Source of the DNA: Bacterioplanoides sp. SCSIO 12839
Lineage (GTDB): Bacteria; Pseudomonadota; Gammaproteobacteria; Pseudomonadales; Oceanobacteraceae
DNA length: 64,000 nucleotides
Assembly: GCF_024397975.1 (NCBI RefSeq)
Contig: NZ_CP073745.1
Span: 2,692,501-2,756,500 of the forward strand
Reading direction: 5' to 3'
The notes under the pieces were generated by a model. It was given only the letters and a program-made list of their open reading frames with translations, had not been told where the DNA came from and made no database searches. Each line of letters starts with the position of its first letter. Position 1 is the stretch's first letter. Both the position numbers and the translations under genes were made by a program. Below are positions 16,781 through 26,374 of the stretch, piece after piece.

Positions 16781-17973
16781 CCACCTGGATATTAAAAAAA
16801 ATAGGCATCAGCCAGGGACAGATAAAACCACCGTCTTTATTGGCCCAGCTCAACAAAGACAATATGTTAGTGCTGCTGATCTTGTTTGCACTGTTATTTT
16901 TATATCAGGTCGATACATCGCTGTTGGATTTGATTATTTCTACCCTGAGTGATGCCTATTTAGGTGTCAGCATTTTCATCTCTGCCACACTGGCTGTTTT
17001 CTATTTTCTCGATCGCTATCTGAAAGCGAACCTGACCCTAATGCTTAATCGCCCGGGCTTGTTTCAGGTTCCGGTCGCGGCCTTTCTTGGTGCGCTCCCG
17101 GGTTGTGGCGGTGCCATTATTGTGGTCACTCAATTTGTAAACGGCCAAATGACTTTTGGTGCATTGGTCGCGGTCTTGATTTCAACCATGGGAGATGCCG
17201 CTTTTTTATTGCTCTCACAACAGCCCGAAACAGCGCTGCTGGTATACAGTTTAAGCCTGGGTGCAGGCATTATTTCGGGTTATTGCATTAATGCCATTCA
17301 TGGCACCGGCTATATGAAATCAGACTATGACTCCGTTGAAACGGAAGATTATGAAATACCACGCCTGCCCTCAAACCTGACGAACTTTTTTATATTTATG
17401 CTAATACCAGGGACTGTGCTTGGTCTGGCAGAAGCGTTTCAACTGGATACTAATCACTGGTTTGGTGCATTTGCCGTTGTTGAGCCGGTGAAGTGGATCG
17501 GATTTACCGGTGCGTTATTGTGTATTGCGATCTGGATCAGCCAGCCGCTGGATTCCTGGTCTGCCCGATTTGCGGTGAAATCAGAAATTAAATACCTCAA
17601 AGAAACGGTCGTCGCTGAAACCAGCTTTGTGTCGGTGTGGGTTATTCTCGGTTTTTTATGTTATGAACTGCTGGTGTATTTTACCGCACTGGACTTACAG
17701 GCTCAGTTCAGCAGCTTAGGCGGCAGCGTTATCTTATTTGCTATTCTGTTAGGTTTTGTGCCGGGTTGTGGCCCACAAATTGTGCTGACAACCTTATATT
17801 TAAATGGCGTTGTACCGCTTGCCGCTCAGGTTGCCAATGCCATCAGCAACGATGGTGATGCATTATTTCCAGCGATTGCGTTAGCGCCAAAAGCAGCCTT
17901 AAGCGCAACACTTTATAGCGCGGTGCCAGCTTTTATTATTGGGTACGCTATGTATTTTCTGGGTTGGAAATAA
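16777..17973 (+). CDS. Putative 10-TM heavy-metal transporter (ArsP_2-like)
   Basis: This is a 398-residue polytopic membrane protein resembling the putative ten-helix heavy-metal or manganese exporter family (ArsP_2-like). Two similar blocks occur in the N- and C-terminal halves: LPGCGGAIIVV...FVNG...MGDAAF and VPGCGPQIVLT...YLNG...DGDALF. This suggests an internal duplication with paired Cys and Asp that could bind metal. It starts at a GTG overlapping the preceding stop. Co-expression with a ferritin-like protein under Fur points to iron or manganese handling. Direction and substrate are inference. Confidence 0.72.
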   Translation: MTTWILKKIGISQGQIKPPSLLAQLNKDNMLVLLILFALLFLYQVDTSLLDLIISTLSDAYLGVSIFISATLAVFYFLDRYLKANLTLMLNRPGLFQVPVAAFLGALPGCGGAIIVVTQFVNGQMTFGALVAVLISTMGDAAFLLLSQQPETALLVYSLSLGAGIISGYCINAIHGTGYMKSDYDSVETEDYEIPRLPSNLTNFFIFMLIPGTVLGLAEAFQLDTNHWFGAFAVVEPVKWIGFTGALLCIAIWISQPLDSWSARFAVKSEIKYLKETVVAETSFVSVWVILGFLCYELLVYFTALDLQAQFSSLGGSVILFAILLGFVPGCGPQIVLTTLYLNGVVPLAAQVANAISNDGDALFPAIALAPKAALSATLYSAVPAFIIGYAMYFLGWK

Positions 17974-18003
17974 AAAACCACGATCATATGACCGTGGTTT
18001 TTT
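17972..18003. terminator. Bidirectional terminator
   Basis: A6-CCACG (17972-17982) pairs with CGTGG-T6 (17993-18003) around a 10-base loop. It serves the transporter gene on the plus strand and slyD on the minus strand. Confidence 0.85.
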
Positions 18004-18049
18004 ATTGCAGATCTGACGATTAATCCGACAGACTCACGCTGGGCTTAGC

Positions 18050-18535
18050 TCAGTGATGATGACCGTCAGGACCATGTACATGACCGTGTGCCACTTCTTC
18101 ATCAGATGCATCACGAATGGCTTCAACCGTCACACTGAACTGCAGTGATTTGCCTGCCAACGGATGGTTCGCATCCACAGTCACTTCTGTGTCTGTCACT
18201 TCAGTAACAATCAGATTAACCGGACCTTGCTCGGTATCTGCAGTGAATGCCATACCCGGTTCAACCTGCTCTACGCCCTCAAACGCCGCCACAGGAACCA
18301 CCTGGATACGTTCATCACTGTAATCGCCGTAAGCATCTTCAGGGGCTACGGTGACTTCAAACTCATCGCCTACCTGCTTGCCTTCCAGCGCGTTTTCCAG
18401 GCCGGGAATAATATTCTGAGCACCGTGCAGGTAGGTCATTGGCTCGCCACCTTCCGATGAATCAATAACAGTGGCCGTTTCCACATCCACCACTTTATAG
18501 TGAACGGTTACAACTTTATGTTGTGCAATAGTCAT
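18050..18535 (-). CDS. slyD: SlyD-type FKBP peptidyl-prolyl isomerase
   Basis: This 161-residue protein has the SlyD layout. A split FKBP domain (VTVHYKVVD, YLHGAQNIIPGLENAL) is interrupted by the insert-in-flap chaperone domain (APEDAYGDYSDERIQ onward) and followed by a short His-rich tail, HGHVHGPDGHHH. SlyD is a cytoplasmic isomerase and chaperone that binds nickel through its tail. The tail here is much shorter than in E. coli, so nickel capacity is likely lower. Confidence 0.9.
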   Translation of the reverse strand: MTIAQHKVVTVHYKVVDVETATVIDSSEGGEPMTYLHGAQNIIPGLENALEGKQVGDEFEVTVAPEDAYGDYSDERIQVVPVAAFEGVEQVEPGMAFTADTEQGPVNLIVTEVTDTEVTVDANHPLAGKSLQFSVTVEAIRDASDEEVAHGHVHGPDGHHH

Positions 18536-18798
18536 TATCAGCTATCCACTTGGCCCGGTTCTTCCGGGAGGGTAAGAAACAGCGTTTATTGATTCAACGC
18601 TGCATGAAGCTATCAGTATAACAATGAAAGAGGTGAATCACAGGGCTTGTTGGTTACCAGCCAATGAAGATACGAAAAACAATTGTTCACATTCAGAGAA
18701 ACAGATCACAGAAATCAACACCCGTCCGCGTCTTCTAATGCGCCACCTTAGAAAAGACAATAGTATCAATAAAAACATAGTAACCAGAGGGGTGTAGG

Positions 18799-21318
18799 AT
18801 GAAGAACTTGCCCAAAACTAATGCCTTGTTTATTTCCCTGCTGATAACCATCAGCATCACCGCTTGCAGTGGTGGAGGCGGAGGAAGTTCCAGCGATGGT
18901 GTTACTTCAACGACAGGAGGAACAACGGCGGATCGCTCAGATGACTCTGATTCAGACACCCCAGACCCAGGCAAGCCCGGCTCCGATACTACAACCCCAA
19001 ACAATCCGGGTTCCGGCGATCCAACACTAACCGAATGCGGTGGCCAGGTTATTTATACCGTTGGTGCCTCCCAAGGCGATATTACCCCGGCCAGTGGCCA
19101 AACATTGACCTTATCCAGCAATGACGATGACTGGGGCCAGCTGCATTTTTCATCGACACAATTACCACAGAATCTGACGAATGCCCGTGAAACATTTCAG
19201 TCTTCACGCTACAACGGTCGTACGGGTTGGGAAAATCAAAAAGACGATATCTTTATTCCGATGCGCTCCCACTGGGCGCACTGTGTTAGTCAGGATAATC
19301 AAGGCAACAATGTTGATAACTTATTTGTGTCGATGACATTACAAGACGGTGATGGCATCGAAGATAACGTCGGTTCTGTTTTTCATATGCAATATGACAG
19401 TGCCAGCCAGAGTTATCTTCGTACCGGTAACGAAATCATCCTCAACGGCATGTGTCATCAGGCACACGGTATTGCTGTTAATGCCGACTGCTCACGCGTA
19501 GCATTATTGTGCGAAACCGAGCCGGAAAAAAATCTTGACCCTTGTTTTAATGCCAATAAAGACCTGGTAGCTGAAAGCGATGATGTACACCTGAAACAGT
19601 CGAATAATTATCAGGGCAATGCGAATTTCCTCAGAGATTTGCCGAATGCATTAGTGAATTTCGAGCGCTTTGATTTCAGAGAGCCGACTTACCTTGAAGA
19701 AATTATTCCTATCAGCACTGTACTGCCAACCTTAAATAATCATTTCCCAGGCGTGTTTAACAGCGACAGTGTTTATAAAAACCTGAACTCTGGCCACTTC
19801 TCCACCTTACTGGCCGAGTCTCCGGCTTTTGCTGGAAAAATGGACGAGTTCAGAGAAAGATTCCATATTCAGCGCGATGTGGCTAACGATGAAGTCTGGT
19901 TGCTGGAATGGAACGCCAATGCCGAACCAGTCAATCTGGATGATGAATTTGACAGCTTTATTGTTTCCAAATTAGCCGGCGGCTCCGGTGCTAAAACCGC
20001 AATGAATTTATTGTATACCGATGCCGAAGATGATGACCGTGGCTGGGGCACCTACGCTTTTGCCCAAAATACCCGTTATTTTGCTGACGATGGCTCCTCC
20101 CACGTTTCTGGCTCACTGAATGTGATTAAACGCGATTTTGAAGATAACGAAGGTATCTGGGAATACGACTTGTTTGGCTCAGGAGCCAGTGGTCGTAGCG
20201 GCCGTGGCTGGAGTAAAGACTGCACCGTTGGCCATGTACTGCACGTACGGGTTGCTTACGATCCCTTCAAGCAAGAATACACCGCAGTATGTACCACAGA
20301 CCATAACTATATGGGTGCCAATGTTGGCTACATCGATGACAGTTTATTTGGTCCTGCGGGAGGCAACCCTTACAGCCAGCTCGGTAACATTGGTATTAAA
20401 GACGAAAACAGCAATGCCACAGTGGGCGGCCGTTGGGTACACGTAGTGCAGAATACCAACAGCTATGAATCCATTGGTGGCGGCCACACCTTAGTCGCAC
20501 TGGATGAAAATACCAATATGCTGGCGTTTGTTGCTGGTCAACACACGTCAAAAAGCGCCTTTGATGGCTTTATGCACGACGCAACTAACAGAACGTTACC
20601 GGTAGAAGGCGCGTTCGATATTAATGGCCGTTGCTGGAGTAATACCTCCTCCACCCCGAACTGCGATAATGGTTACCTTGATCATTTAATGTCACTGACG
20701 GATGAGAGCCAAACCTATAATGGTGTGACCCCCTTCTTTAATATTCATGATTTAAAGGTTTCGCCTGAAGTTGGGGTAGACACCAGCAGTACACGCTCCA
20801 TCGAACATTACATGCGCTCAGTCACCCGTATTGGTTTATTAAAAACCAACGGCCAGGAGCCAATCCCGGGTGAGCGGGTTAAATGGATTGGTGACGAGTG
20901 GGATTTGAATGCCGATGGCGATATCACTTTCGACAATAAACGCCTGACCGACAGCGACGCACAAGCCTGTTCTTACAGTGACCCACAGCTGGTGAATCTT
21001 GGTAATGGCCGCCTGCTGTTGGGTTATGCCAAACAATTCTGCTATGGCGACCAATACCAGGACAGCAATAGCTACAACACTCGTCTGAGCCGAATTAACG
21101 GTTTGGATCTGTTAGTGCCTATGTCTTATTACCTCGCGGAATTGGATCTGGACGGTAATATCGTTGCAGGTCCAACGGAATTAAAACTGGATAACGGCAC
21201 AACCTTTGGCTGGGGGGATTGGATGAAATTGTTCCGATCGGTGATGGTAAAGCAGCCTGGTTGTACATCGAACAACCTACTCGTGATAATCCATCAACCG
21301 AAGCACCCGACCCTCTGA
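18799..21318 (+). CDS. Large secreted lipoprotein of unknown function, 3' end frameshifted
   Basis: The frame encodes 839 residues. It opens with a lipoprotein signal (hydrophobic stretch then ITAC, with the lipobox Cys followed by a Gly/Ser-rich linker) and a Pro/Thr/Asp-rich tether. The body has many Asp/Asn and Trp residues and paired cysteines but no family I recognise. In-frame translation ends abruptly in a basic tail. A shift at the G6 run (21212-21217) restores a coherent C-terminus (DEIVPIGDGKAAWLYIEQ ... MVYESTHNQN) ending at 21368. The gene is therefore either mutated or carries a one-base sequence error. GAGGGG lies before the ATG. Confidence 0.75.
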   Translation: MKNLPKTNALFISLLITISITACSGGGGGSSSDGVTSTTGGTTADRSDDSDSDTPDPGKPGSDTTTPNNPGSGDPTLTECGGQVIYTVGASQGDITPASGQTLTLSSNDDDWGQLHFSSTQLPQNLTNARETFQSSRYNGRTGWENQKDDIFIPMRSHWAHCVSQDNQGNNVDNLFVSMTLQDGDGIEDNVGSVFHMQYDSASQSYLRTGNEIILNGMCHQAHGIAVNADCSRVALLCETEPEKNLDPCFNANKDLVAESDDVHLKQSNNYQGNANFLRDLPNALVNFERFDFREPTYLEEIIPISTVLPTLNNHFPGVFNSDSVYKNLNSGHFSTLLAESPAFAGKMDEFRERFHIQRDVANDEVWLLEWNANAEPVNLDDEFDSFIVSKLAGGSGAKTAMNLLYTDAEDDDRGWGTYAFAQNTRYFADDGSSHVSGSLNVIKRDFEDNEGIWEYDLFGSGASGRSGRGWSKDCTVGHVLHVRVAYDPFKQEYTAVCTTDHNYMGANVGYIDDSLFGPAGGNPYSQLGNIGIKDENSNATVGGRWVHVVQNTNSYESIGGGHTLVALDENTNMLAFVAGQHTSKSAFDGFMHDATNRTLPVEGAFDINGRCWSNTSSTPNCDNGYLDHLMSLTDESQTYNGVTPFFNIHDLKVSPEVGVDTSSTRSIEHYMRSVTRIGLLKTNGQEPIPGERVKWIGDEWDLNADGDITFDNKRLTDSDAQACSYSDPQLVNLGNGRLLLGYAKQFCYGDQYQDSNSYNTRLSRINGLDLLVPMSYYLAELDLDGNIVAGPTELKLDNGTTFGWGDWMKLFRSVMVKQPGCTSNNLLVIIHQPKHPTL

Positions 21319-21379
21319 ATCATAACTGGCGGGTCATGGTATACGAATCGACTCACAACCAGAATTAATCCCTTGCCAC

Positions 21380-21425
21380 CTGAATTTCACACTCACAATT
21401 TAATAATAGTGAGTGCGAAATTCAG
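21380..21425. terminator. Inverted repeat between convergent genes
   Basis: CTGAATTTC-A-CACTCAC (21380-21396) pairs with GTGAGTG-C-GAAATTCAG (21409-21425) around a 12-base AT-rich loop. It includes the stop of the minus-strand protease gene and lies just after the lipoprotein gene. It shares the 14-mer CACTCACTATTATT with the repeat at 27653. Confidence 0.6.
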
Positions 21426-22633
21426 CGCCACTGAGCCATTTCTGATAGCGCTGTGCAGCAGCCACTAAGCCACCCGGATAAGCCTGTGCAAAAAAACGGG
21501 GGGCGTCATAAGCGCCACAAGGATTCTGAGCAAAATATCCCAACGTCTTTCTCAGCCATTGCTGCCCTGCTTTATGGCCTAATAAAAAATGCATCATGGC
21601 CGCTGACTGAGCGTAATGTTGCTGTTGGTTTTCACCATTAAACTGCTGATGGCTCATCGCCGCCATAGCGCTGAACTGATAAGCAGCCGAGTGCTCGGGC
21701 AACTGTTCAAAGGCAGCCTGATCCACCTCGATCTGCGCCGAACTGAGCTGCCAGCGCAACCGCTCTATATATTGTGCTAAACCTTCACTGATCCAGATCG
21801 GTGTGCTGCCTAACATCCCAAGCATCATGGCATGGGTCATCTCATGACGAGCAATACGCAGGGTGCTTTGGTGATTCGGCTGCATCGCCATAAATGCCTG
21901 ATTCCGGCGGCCATGGTAATACGCCACCCATCCGGCATTGGCCTGTTGCTGCTGTTTATATCCTTCAAAAGCCGCCTGATTACGGAAGATCACCAGATTC
22001 AGATTAATCTGGCGCCATTGCTCTTTGGGAATGTATCGCGTCAATATGCGATACATTAATGATGCTTCTTTATGCAGTTCTGATTCAAGCCGACTGTCTC
22101 CCTGCCAACCTTTAAAATCCAATGTCAGCTTAATACCCTGCGTCTGACGTCCGTAGGTTTTACTCAGATCCTGAGCTTGCTGTCGCGTTTTTTTATTATA
22201 GTTATCGCCAAAATGAACCCTGCCATTTTCATCCTTCCAGCGATAGATCGCCTGAGGATCAACATCCGTGATTTTTTTGTGTCGGAGGCTTCACGCACTT
22301 TCCGCTATGGTGAGCCGCCGATTTTATACCCGGAGTAAAAACGGATTCCTGCTCTTTCGACACAACCGTTTGTGGAGAAGGTTCAGGTGTTTTAACAACA
22401 TCTTCACTCACCACAATGGTGTGTGGCGGGTTTTGTATCAGCTGAAATAACTGCGGGATTATGAAATTCGTTTTCTGTAATTCTAAATAATCCGCCAACC
22501 ATGGGCGTGGACTGATTTCTAACCAATGCTTACGCTGCTCCGGGGTGCTGTTATACCAGAAGAGCTCGATCACCAGCAGCACCATCACCACATATGCCAC
22601 TATCTTAAAAAGACTCTCGATCAAGCTCTTCAT
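21400..22633 (-). pseudogene. DUF4124 plus gluzincin-type peptidase, interrupted by a frameshift
   Basis: Two frames, 22259-22633 (N-terminal) and 21400 to about 22258 (C-terminal), belong to one gene. Dropping one base from the T7 run at 22272-22278 joins them. The result is about 411 residues, close to the tandem paralogue at 22664. The order is a membrane anchor, a DUF4124-like motif (IYRWKDENGRVHFGDN), then a metallopeptidase domain with HEMTH and EGLAQYIE, which are intact zinc-binding gluzincin motifs. The N-terminal start has GGGA seven bases upstream. The frameshift may be real or a sequencing error. Without the correction, the catalytic part lacks its anchor. Confidence 0.75.
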
Positions 22634-22663
22634 ACATTATCCCATGTAAAACAGAGAAATTAT

Positions 22664-23842
22664 TTATAAACTATGAGAGGAAAAATTTTTGTTTTCCAAC
22701 CAACGATTATAACGTTCCATCAGCATATAGCTCCCTCCCGGATAATTTTCCAGCAACACAGATTCGATATCATCAGGGTGACAATCCCAATGGCTATAAT
22801 GTTTAAAAAGCCTTGTAATCAGTTGCTTCCCTTCTTGGTGGCTTTTCAGAAAGTAAAACAGTGAGTATGATTGCTCAAAGTATCCTAAAGACCAACTTTT
22901 ACTTTGCTGAAAAGTCCTGTGGTCCATATTCATCAATTCAATAAAGTCATCATCCTTGATATAGCCTTTACTAAAATTACCCCTTGGTCTCGCAATAGCA
23001 GAATTCATGTTGTTCCACTCAAGGTAACCTATATAAGAGGCCAGACCTTCTCCTAACCACTGAGGTACCGACCCCACCAGCGCAGTGACAATCGAATATG
23101 TCAGTTCACGTTTAACACTTCTATCAACATCATCACCCCGATGCATACTTACATAAGCTACAGCCTGGCTGTTTCGCTGATAAGCCGTTCCTTTTCCCTC
23201 TTTCGAAAAGCGATAGGTTTTATAATCTTTCAAACTCCGATAGCTGGATAACACCACAATATCAAGATACACCGGTTTTAGTTGTTCTCGGGGTAAAATT
23301 CCTAATAAAATGTTATAAATTGACCGTGCTTCTCGTGCAAGGTTGTTCTGGAAGTGTCTATTTGGCTGACTATCATGTGGAATTACATTGACGGTAATGG
23401 ATAGTTCAGGCGCTCGATTTCCGTGAATTACAGATCCTTTATTTTTCCCATCATCCCCAAAATGTACTTTGCCATTTTCATCAACCCAACGATAGATTTT
23501 TGATGAATCAGACTTATTTTTTCCCGGTCCTTTAAGCGGCTGAAAACATGAGTTAACACCCCCAGCATAAATATCAAATGGAGATTTAACAGGAGCAACG
23601 ACAGGCTTCTTCTGCTCAACAACAACTGAAGGAGGTGCAGGTGGATTGGCTATGCTCCGTATTAGCCTGGGGATGAATGGTTGATATGCAGACTCTTGCG
23701 AATAGCCATGCGAAAAGTGCTCTATCGGTATCTGACTTGCTATGTAATGTCTGCGCATTGGGTCAGATACAAACCAAACGGCCTCAACAACCACAATGAA
23801 TAAAATCAGATAACTTATGACTTGCTTCATTAACTCATACAT
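22664..23842 (-). CDS. Membrane-anchored DUF4124 protein with a degenerate peptidase domain
   Basis: This protein of about 392 residues is a paralogue of the interrupted gene next to it. It has one N-terminal membrane helix (ISYLILFIVVVEAVWFV), a Pro-rich stretch, a DUF4124-like motif (IYRWVDENGKVHFGDD) and a peptidase-like domain. Where the neighbour has HEMTH, this one has RELTY, so both zinc-ligand histidines are gone. EGLASY is kept. It is therefore probably not an active protease. The start is uncertain: a GTG at 23857 and ATGs at 23842 and 23830 are possible. Confidence 0.7.
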   Translation of the reverse strand: MYELMKQVISYLILFIVVVEAVWFVSDPMRRHYIASQIPIEHFSHGYSQESAYQPFIPRLIRSIANPPAPPSVVVEQKKPVVAPVKSPFDIYAGGVNSCFQPLKGPGKNKSDSSKIYRWVDENGKVHFGDDGKNKGSVIHGNRAPELSITVNVIPHDSQPNRHFQNNLAREARSIYNILLGILPREQLKPVYLDIVVLSSYRSLKDYKTYRFSKEGKGTAYQRNSQAVAYVSMHRGDDVDRSVKRELTYSIVTALVGSVPQWLGEGLASYIGYLEWNNMNSAIARPRGNFSKGYIKDDDFIELMNMDHRTFQQSKSWSLGYFEQSYSLFYFLKSHQEGKQLITRLFKHYSHWDCHPDDIESVLLENYPGGSYMLMERYNRWLENKNFSSHSL

Positions 23843-23897
23843 CCCTATAAAATTCACACAAGGATACTACAATGAGTCCAGCTGATCGTCACCACTC

Positions 23898-26261
23898 TCA
23901 AGAATCATATTGTAAAAAATCTGCGGCTTTCTTGCGATCAAAGGTTCTTAGCTTGGCTTCATGATCAAACCGAACTTTCAGATAACGTTCATCTTCTGAC
24001 AGGATATAACCTCGACCAAATACCTGATGAACCACACGTTGTTTGTTATCAGGCTCCGGGTATTTTCGATCAATAATATAATTACCCGGGTTCTGTTCTG
24101 CATAAGCAGGCTCTGCAGCAGATGATTTTGAGGCTGTCGCTATCGCTAAGTCCACCCCCACAGCTTGTATATACTCTCCCACCCACGGCGCCGTTTTATC
24201 AACTAATTCTAATATCGATTGTTGTCCGGTGATTGCTCGGGCTATTTTCTGGCTATGGTCAATATTGGCTTCACGCTGGAAGCGGCTTATTTTCTCAAGT
24301 GAGTTATTGTTGTTTTTCTGTCGTTTAATCGTTTGTGATGGTGTGATCAGGTGCAGGGTATTTTTTGCACGGGTCATCGCCACATACAATAAACGCCGCT
24401 CACTTTCTTCGCTGGCCTGAGTGGTAAACTCACCTTCTGGATTATACGGAAAATAATGGGCGTTAAGGCCAGGAATAATCACCACCGGCCACTCTAAACC
24501 TTTGCTCTTGTGGATAGACGTCAGGTGCACACCCGTGTTGTTTTCCTGCTGTAAACGCTGCTGTTTAAGCTCCAATAAATAATCATAAGCGTGCTTAACC
24601 ATTTGTTGGCTATCACGAATAAAAGCTACAAACGCTTTGATCGTTTGCTGGCGATCTTCGATTTGTTGGGCAGAAAATGCACTATCTTCTATTCCCTGAT
24701 ACAAATCAGTCTGATCAATATAATCCTGAATGATCCGATAGGCCGAGGTATTAATGTATTCAGCATTGGCAATGACGGCCGCACGATCTTCCAATTGATC
24801 TCGCTGCCATTTTGACAACTCTTCAGGAATTGCAGCGACAAATGCCTCGCCATAATCTTTTTCTGCCATCGCCAGTTGCTTGGCGATATGTTCCAGCACA
24901 CTGCGTTTAATTTTTGGATAAGGCGTTGTCAGAATATGCAACCAGGCCTGCTCGCGCCTGTTAACATCACGTTCTGAAAATTTTCCGGCAGCAACTTCAA
25001 ACAGCAACCAGAAAATATGTAATTCCCAACGATCTAATACCGATAATGAATTATGAAGCTGGTAAGGTATTTTCTTTTGCAACAAGCCCAGTTCAACCGG
25101 AGCACATAACGCCCATAAGCGGTTAATTACCGCAATATTTTCTAATGGACGGGATTCTGCTTCACGTTGAATCAGTTTTAAAATCAATGCCGCTTCATTA
25201 TTGGTAGTGTGTAACTGAGTAACACTTTCAGGGGTACTGTGATGAGATAAACACAATACCGGCTCGCGCTCTTGATTATGGCTAATCAAATGATTGGCGA
25301 GCAACGAAATTTCATGACCATAACGAAAGGTATGGGGCAATTCATAACGAGCAATCGCGGTATTATCCTGCCCGCTAAAACGCTGATCAAACTGCTCGAC
25401 AATAAAGCCCGGTTTCGAGCCTCGGAACTCATAAATGGTTTGATCCGGGTCGCCAATCACCATCACCGAACCACGGCCGCCGTATAATACTTCCAGAAAA
25501 TACTGCTGAATTTCATTAATATCCTGATACTCGTCCACCAGAATCCACTGCATGTGGCCGCCAAACTGCTTTGCCGCCTCCGGATTATTCAGGAAAAACA
25601 TCACAGGATCATAAATCATATCGCTGAAGCTGATACGACCTTGCTGTTTGCGCCATTGTTCAAACTGCTGAAAACACTCAATAAAAATGCGACAAGCGGG
25701 AGGAAAATCCAGTGTTTCGAACACATCGTGCGCGGGCAACAATCCGGCTTTAACCAGATCAATAAACGCCATGGCCGGTTCAACCCATTTCTTTTTTTGC
25801 GACAGTATTTCCTGTTTGGTGTCGTCATCCGCAATCTGCTGCAACAAACGCCAGACCACGTTTTCCATCTCACCATCAGACAATAACTTTTGCTGAAATG
25901 CAGGCAACTGTCCTTGCTGGATCAAGCGCTGATAAATGCGCAATCCTAATGAATGAAAGGTGCGCACTTCTGGCAATGCCTGGCCCGGTAATAAACGCTG
26001 GAGCTTGGCTTCAAAATCGAGTTGAGCGGCTTTGTTGTACATCATCACCAGCATTCGGCGCGGCTGCGCCCCTTGCTGCAAACGCGCGGCAATAAAATGT
26101 GTCAGCGTCGTGGTTTTACCCGCACCGGCAACAGCAATCACCTTGGCATGGCCGTGTTGATGATTCACCACGGCTTGCTGTTCTGCCGTTAGTTGCGCTG
26201 TTTGTTCCGCCGTTAGCTGCGCATCGGTGTGTGTATCGGATGTATTCAAAGTCGCCCCCAT
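23898..26261 (-). CDS. UvrD/Rep-type superfamily 1A DNA helicase
   Basis: This 787-residue protein has Walker A AVAGAGKTTTL near residue 45 and the Walker B DEYQD in LVDEYQDINE. It also has GDPDQTIYEF (motif III), LTSIHKSKGLEWPVV (motif V) and LLYVAMTRAKNTL (motif VI). These define an ATP-driven 3'-5' helicase of the UvrD/PcrA/Rep group. The C-terminal segment VFGRGYILSEDERYLKVRF resembles the Tudor-like end of UvrD. The N-terminus has a short duplicated stretch (QLTAEQT/QLTAEQQ). It is divergent from the LRR-kinase gene and may be an accessory rather than the housekeeping UvrD. Confidence 0.88.
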   Translation of the reverse strand: MGATLNTSDTHTDAQLTAEQTAQLTAEQQAVVNHQHGHAKVIAVAGAGKTTTLTHFIAARLQQGAQPRRMLVMMYNKAAQLDFEAKLQRLLPGQALPEVRTFHSLGLRIYQRLIQQGQLPAFQQKLLSDGEMENVVWRLLQQIADDDTKQEILSQKKKWVEPAMAFIDLVKAGLLPAHDVFETLDFPPACRIFIECFQQFEQWRKQQGRISFSDMIYDPVMFFLNNPEAAKQFGGHMQWILVDEYQDINEIQQYFLEVLYGGRGSVMVIGDPDQTIYEFRGSKPGFIVEQFDQRFSGQDNTAIARYELPHTFRYGHEISLLANHLISHNQEREPVLCLSHHSTPESVTQLHTTNNEAALILKLIQREAESRPLENIAVINRLWALCAPVELGLLQKKIPYQLHNSLSVLDRWELHIFWLLFEVAAGKFSERDVNRREQAWLHILTTPYPKIKRSVLEHIAKQLAMAEKDYGEAFVAAIPEELSKWQRDQLEDRAAVIANAEYINTSAYRIIQDYIDQTDLYQGIEDSAFSAQQIEDRQQTIKAFVAFIRDSQQMVKHAYDYLLELKQQRLQQENNTGVHLTSIHKSKGLEWPVVIIPGLNAHYFPYNPEGEFTTQASEESERRLLYVAMTRAKNTLHLITPSQTIKRQKNNNNSLEKISRFQREANIDHSQKIARAITGQQSILELVDKTAPWVGEYIQAVGVDLAIATASKSSAAEPAYAEQNPGNYIIDRKYPEPDNKQRVVHQVFGRGYILSEDERYLKVRFDHEAKLRTFDRKKAADFLQYDS

Positions 26262-26374
26262 TGATCACACCCATTCTAGCGGAAAGCGACCATTACCTAA
26301 ATCGCTCAATCTGTCTTATGATGGCGGCATTATTGATAAGACTTTCTTGATAATGACAGGTAAGCAGACGGCCC

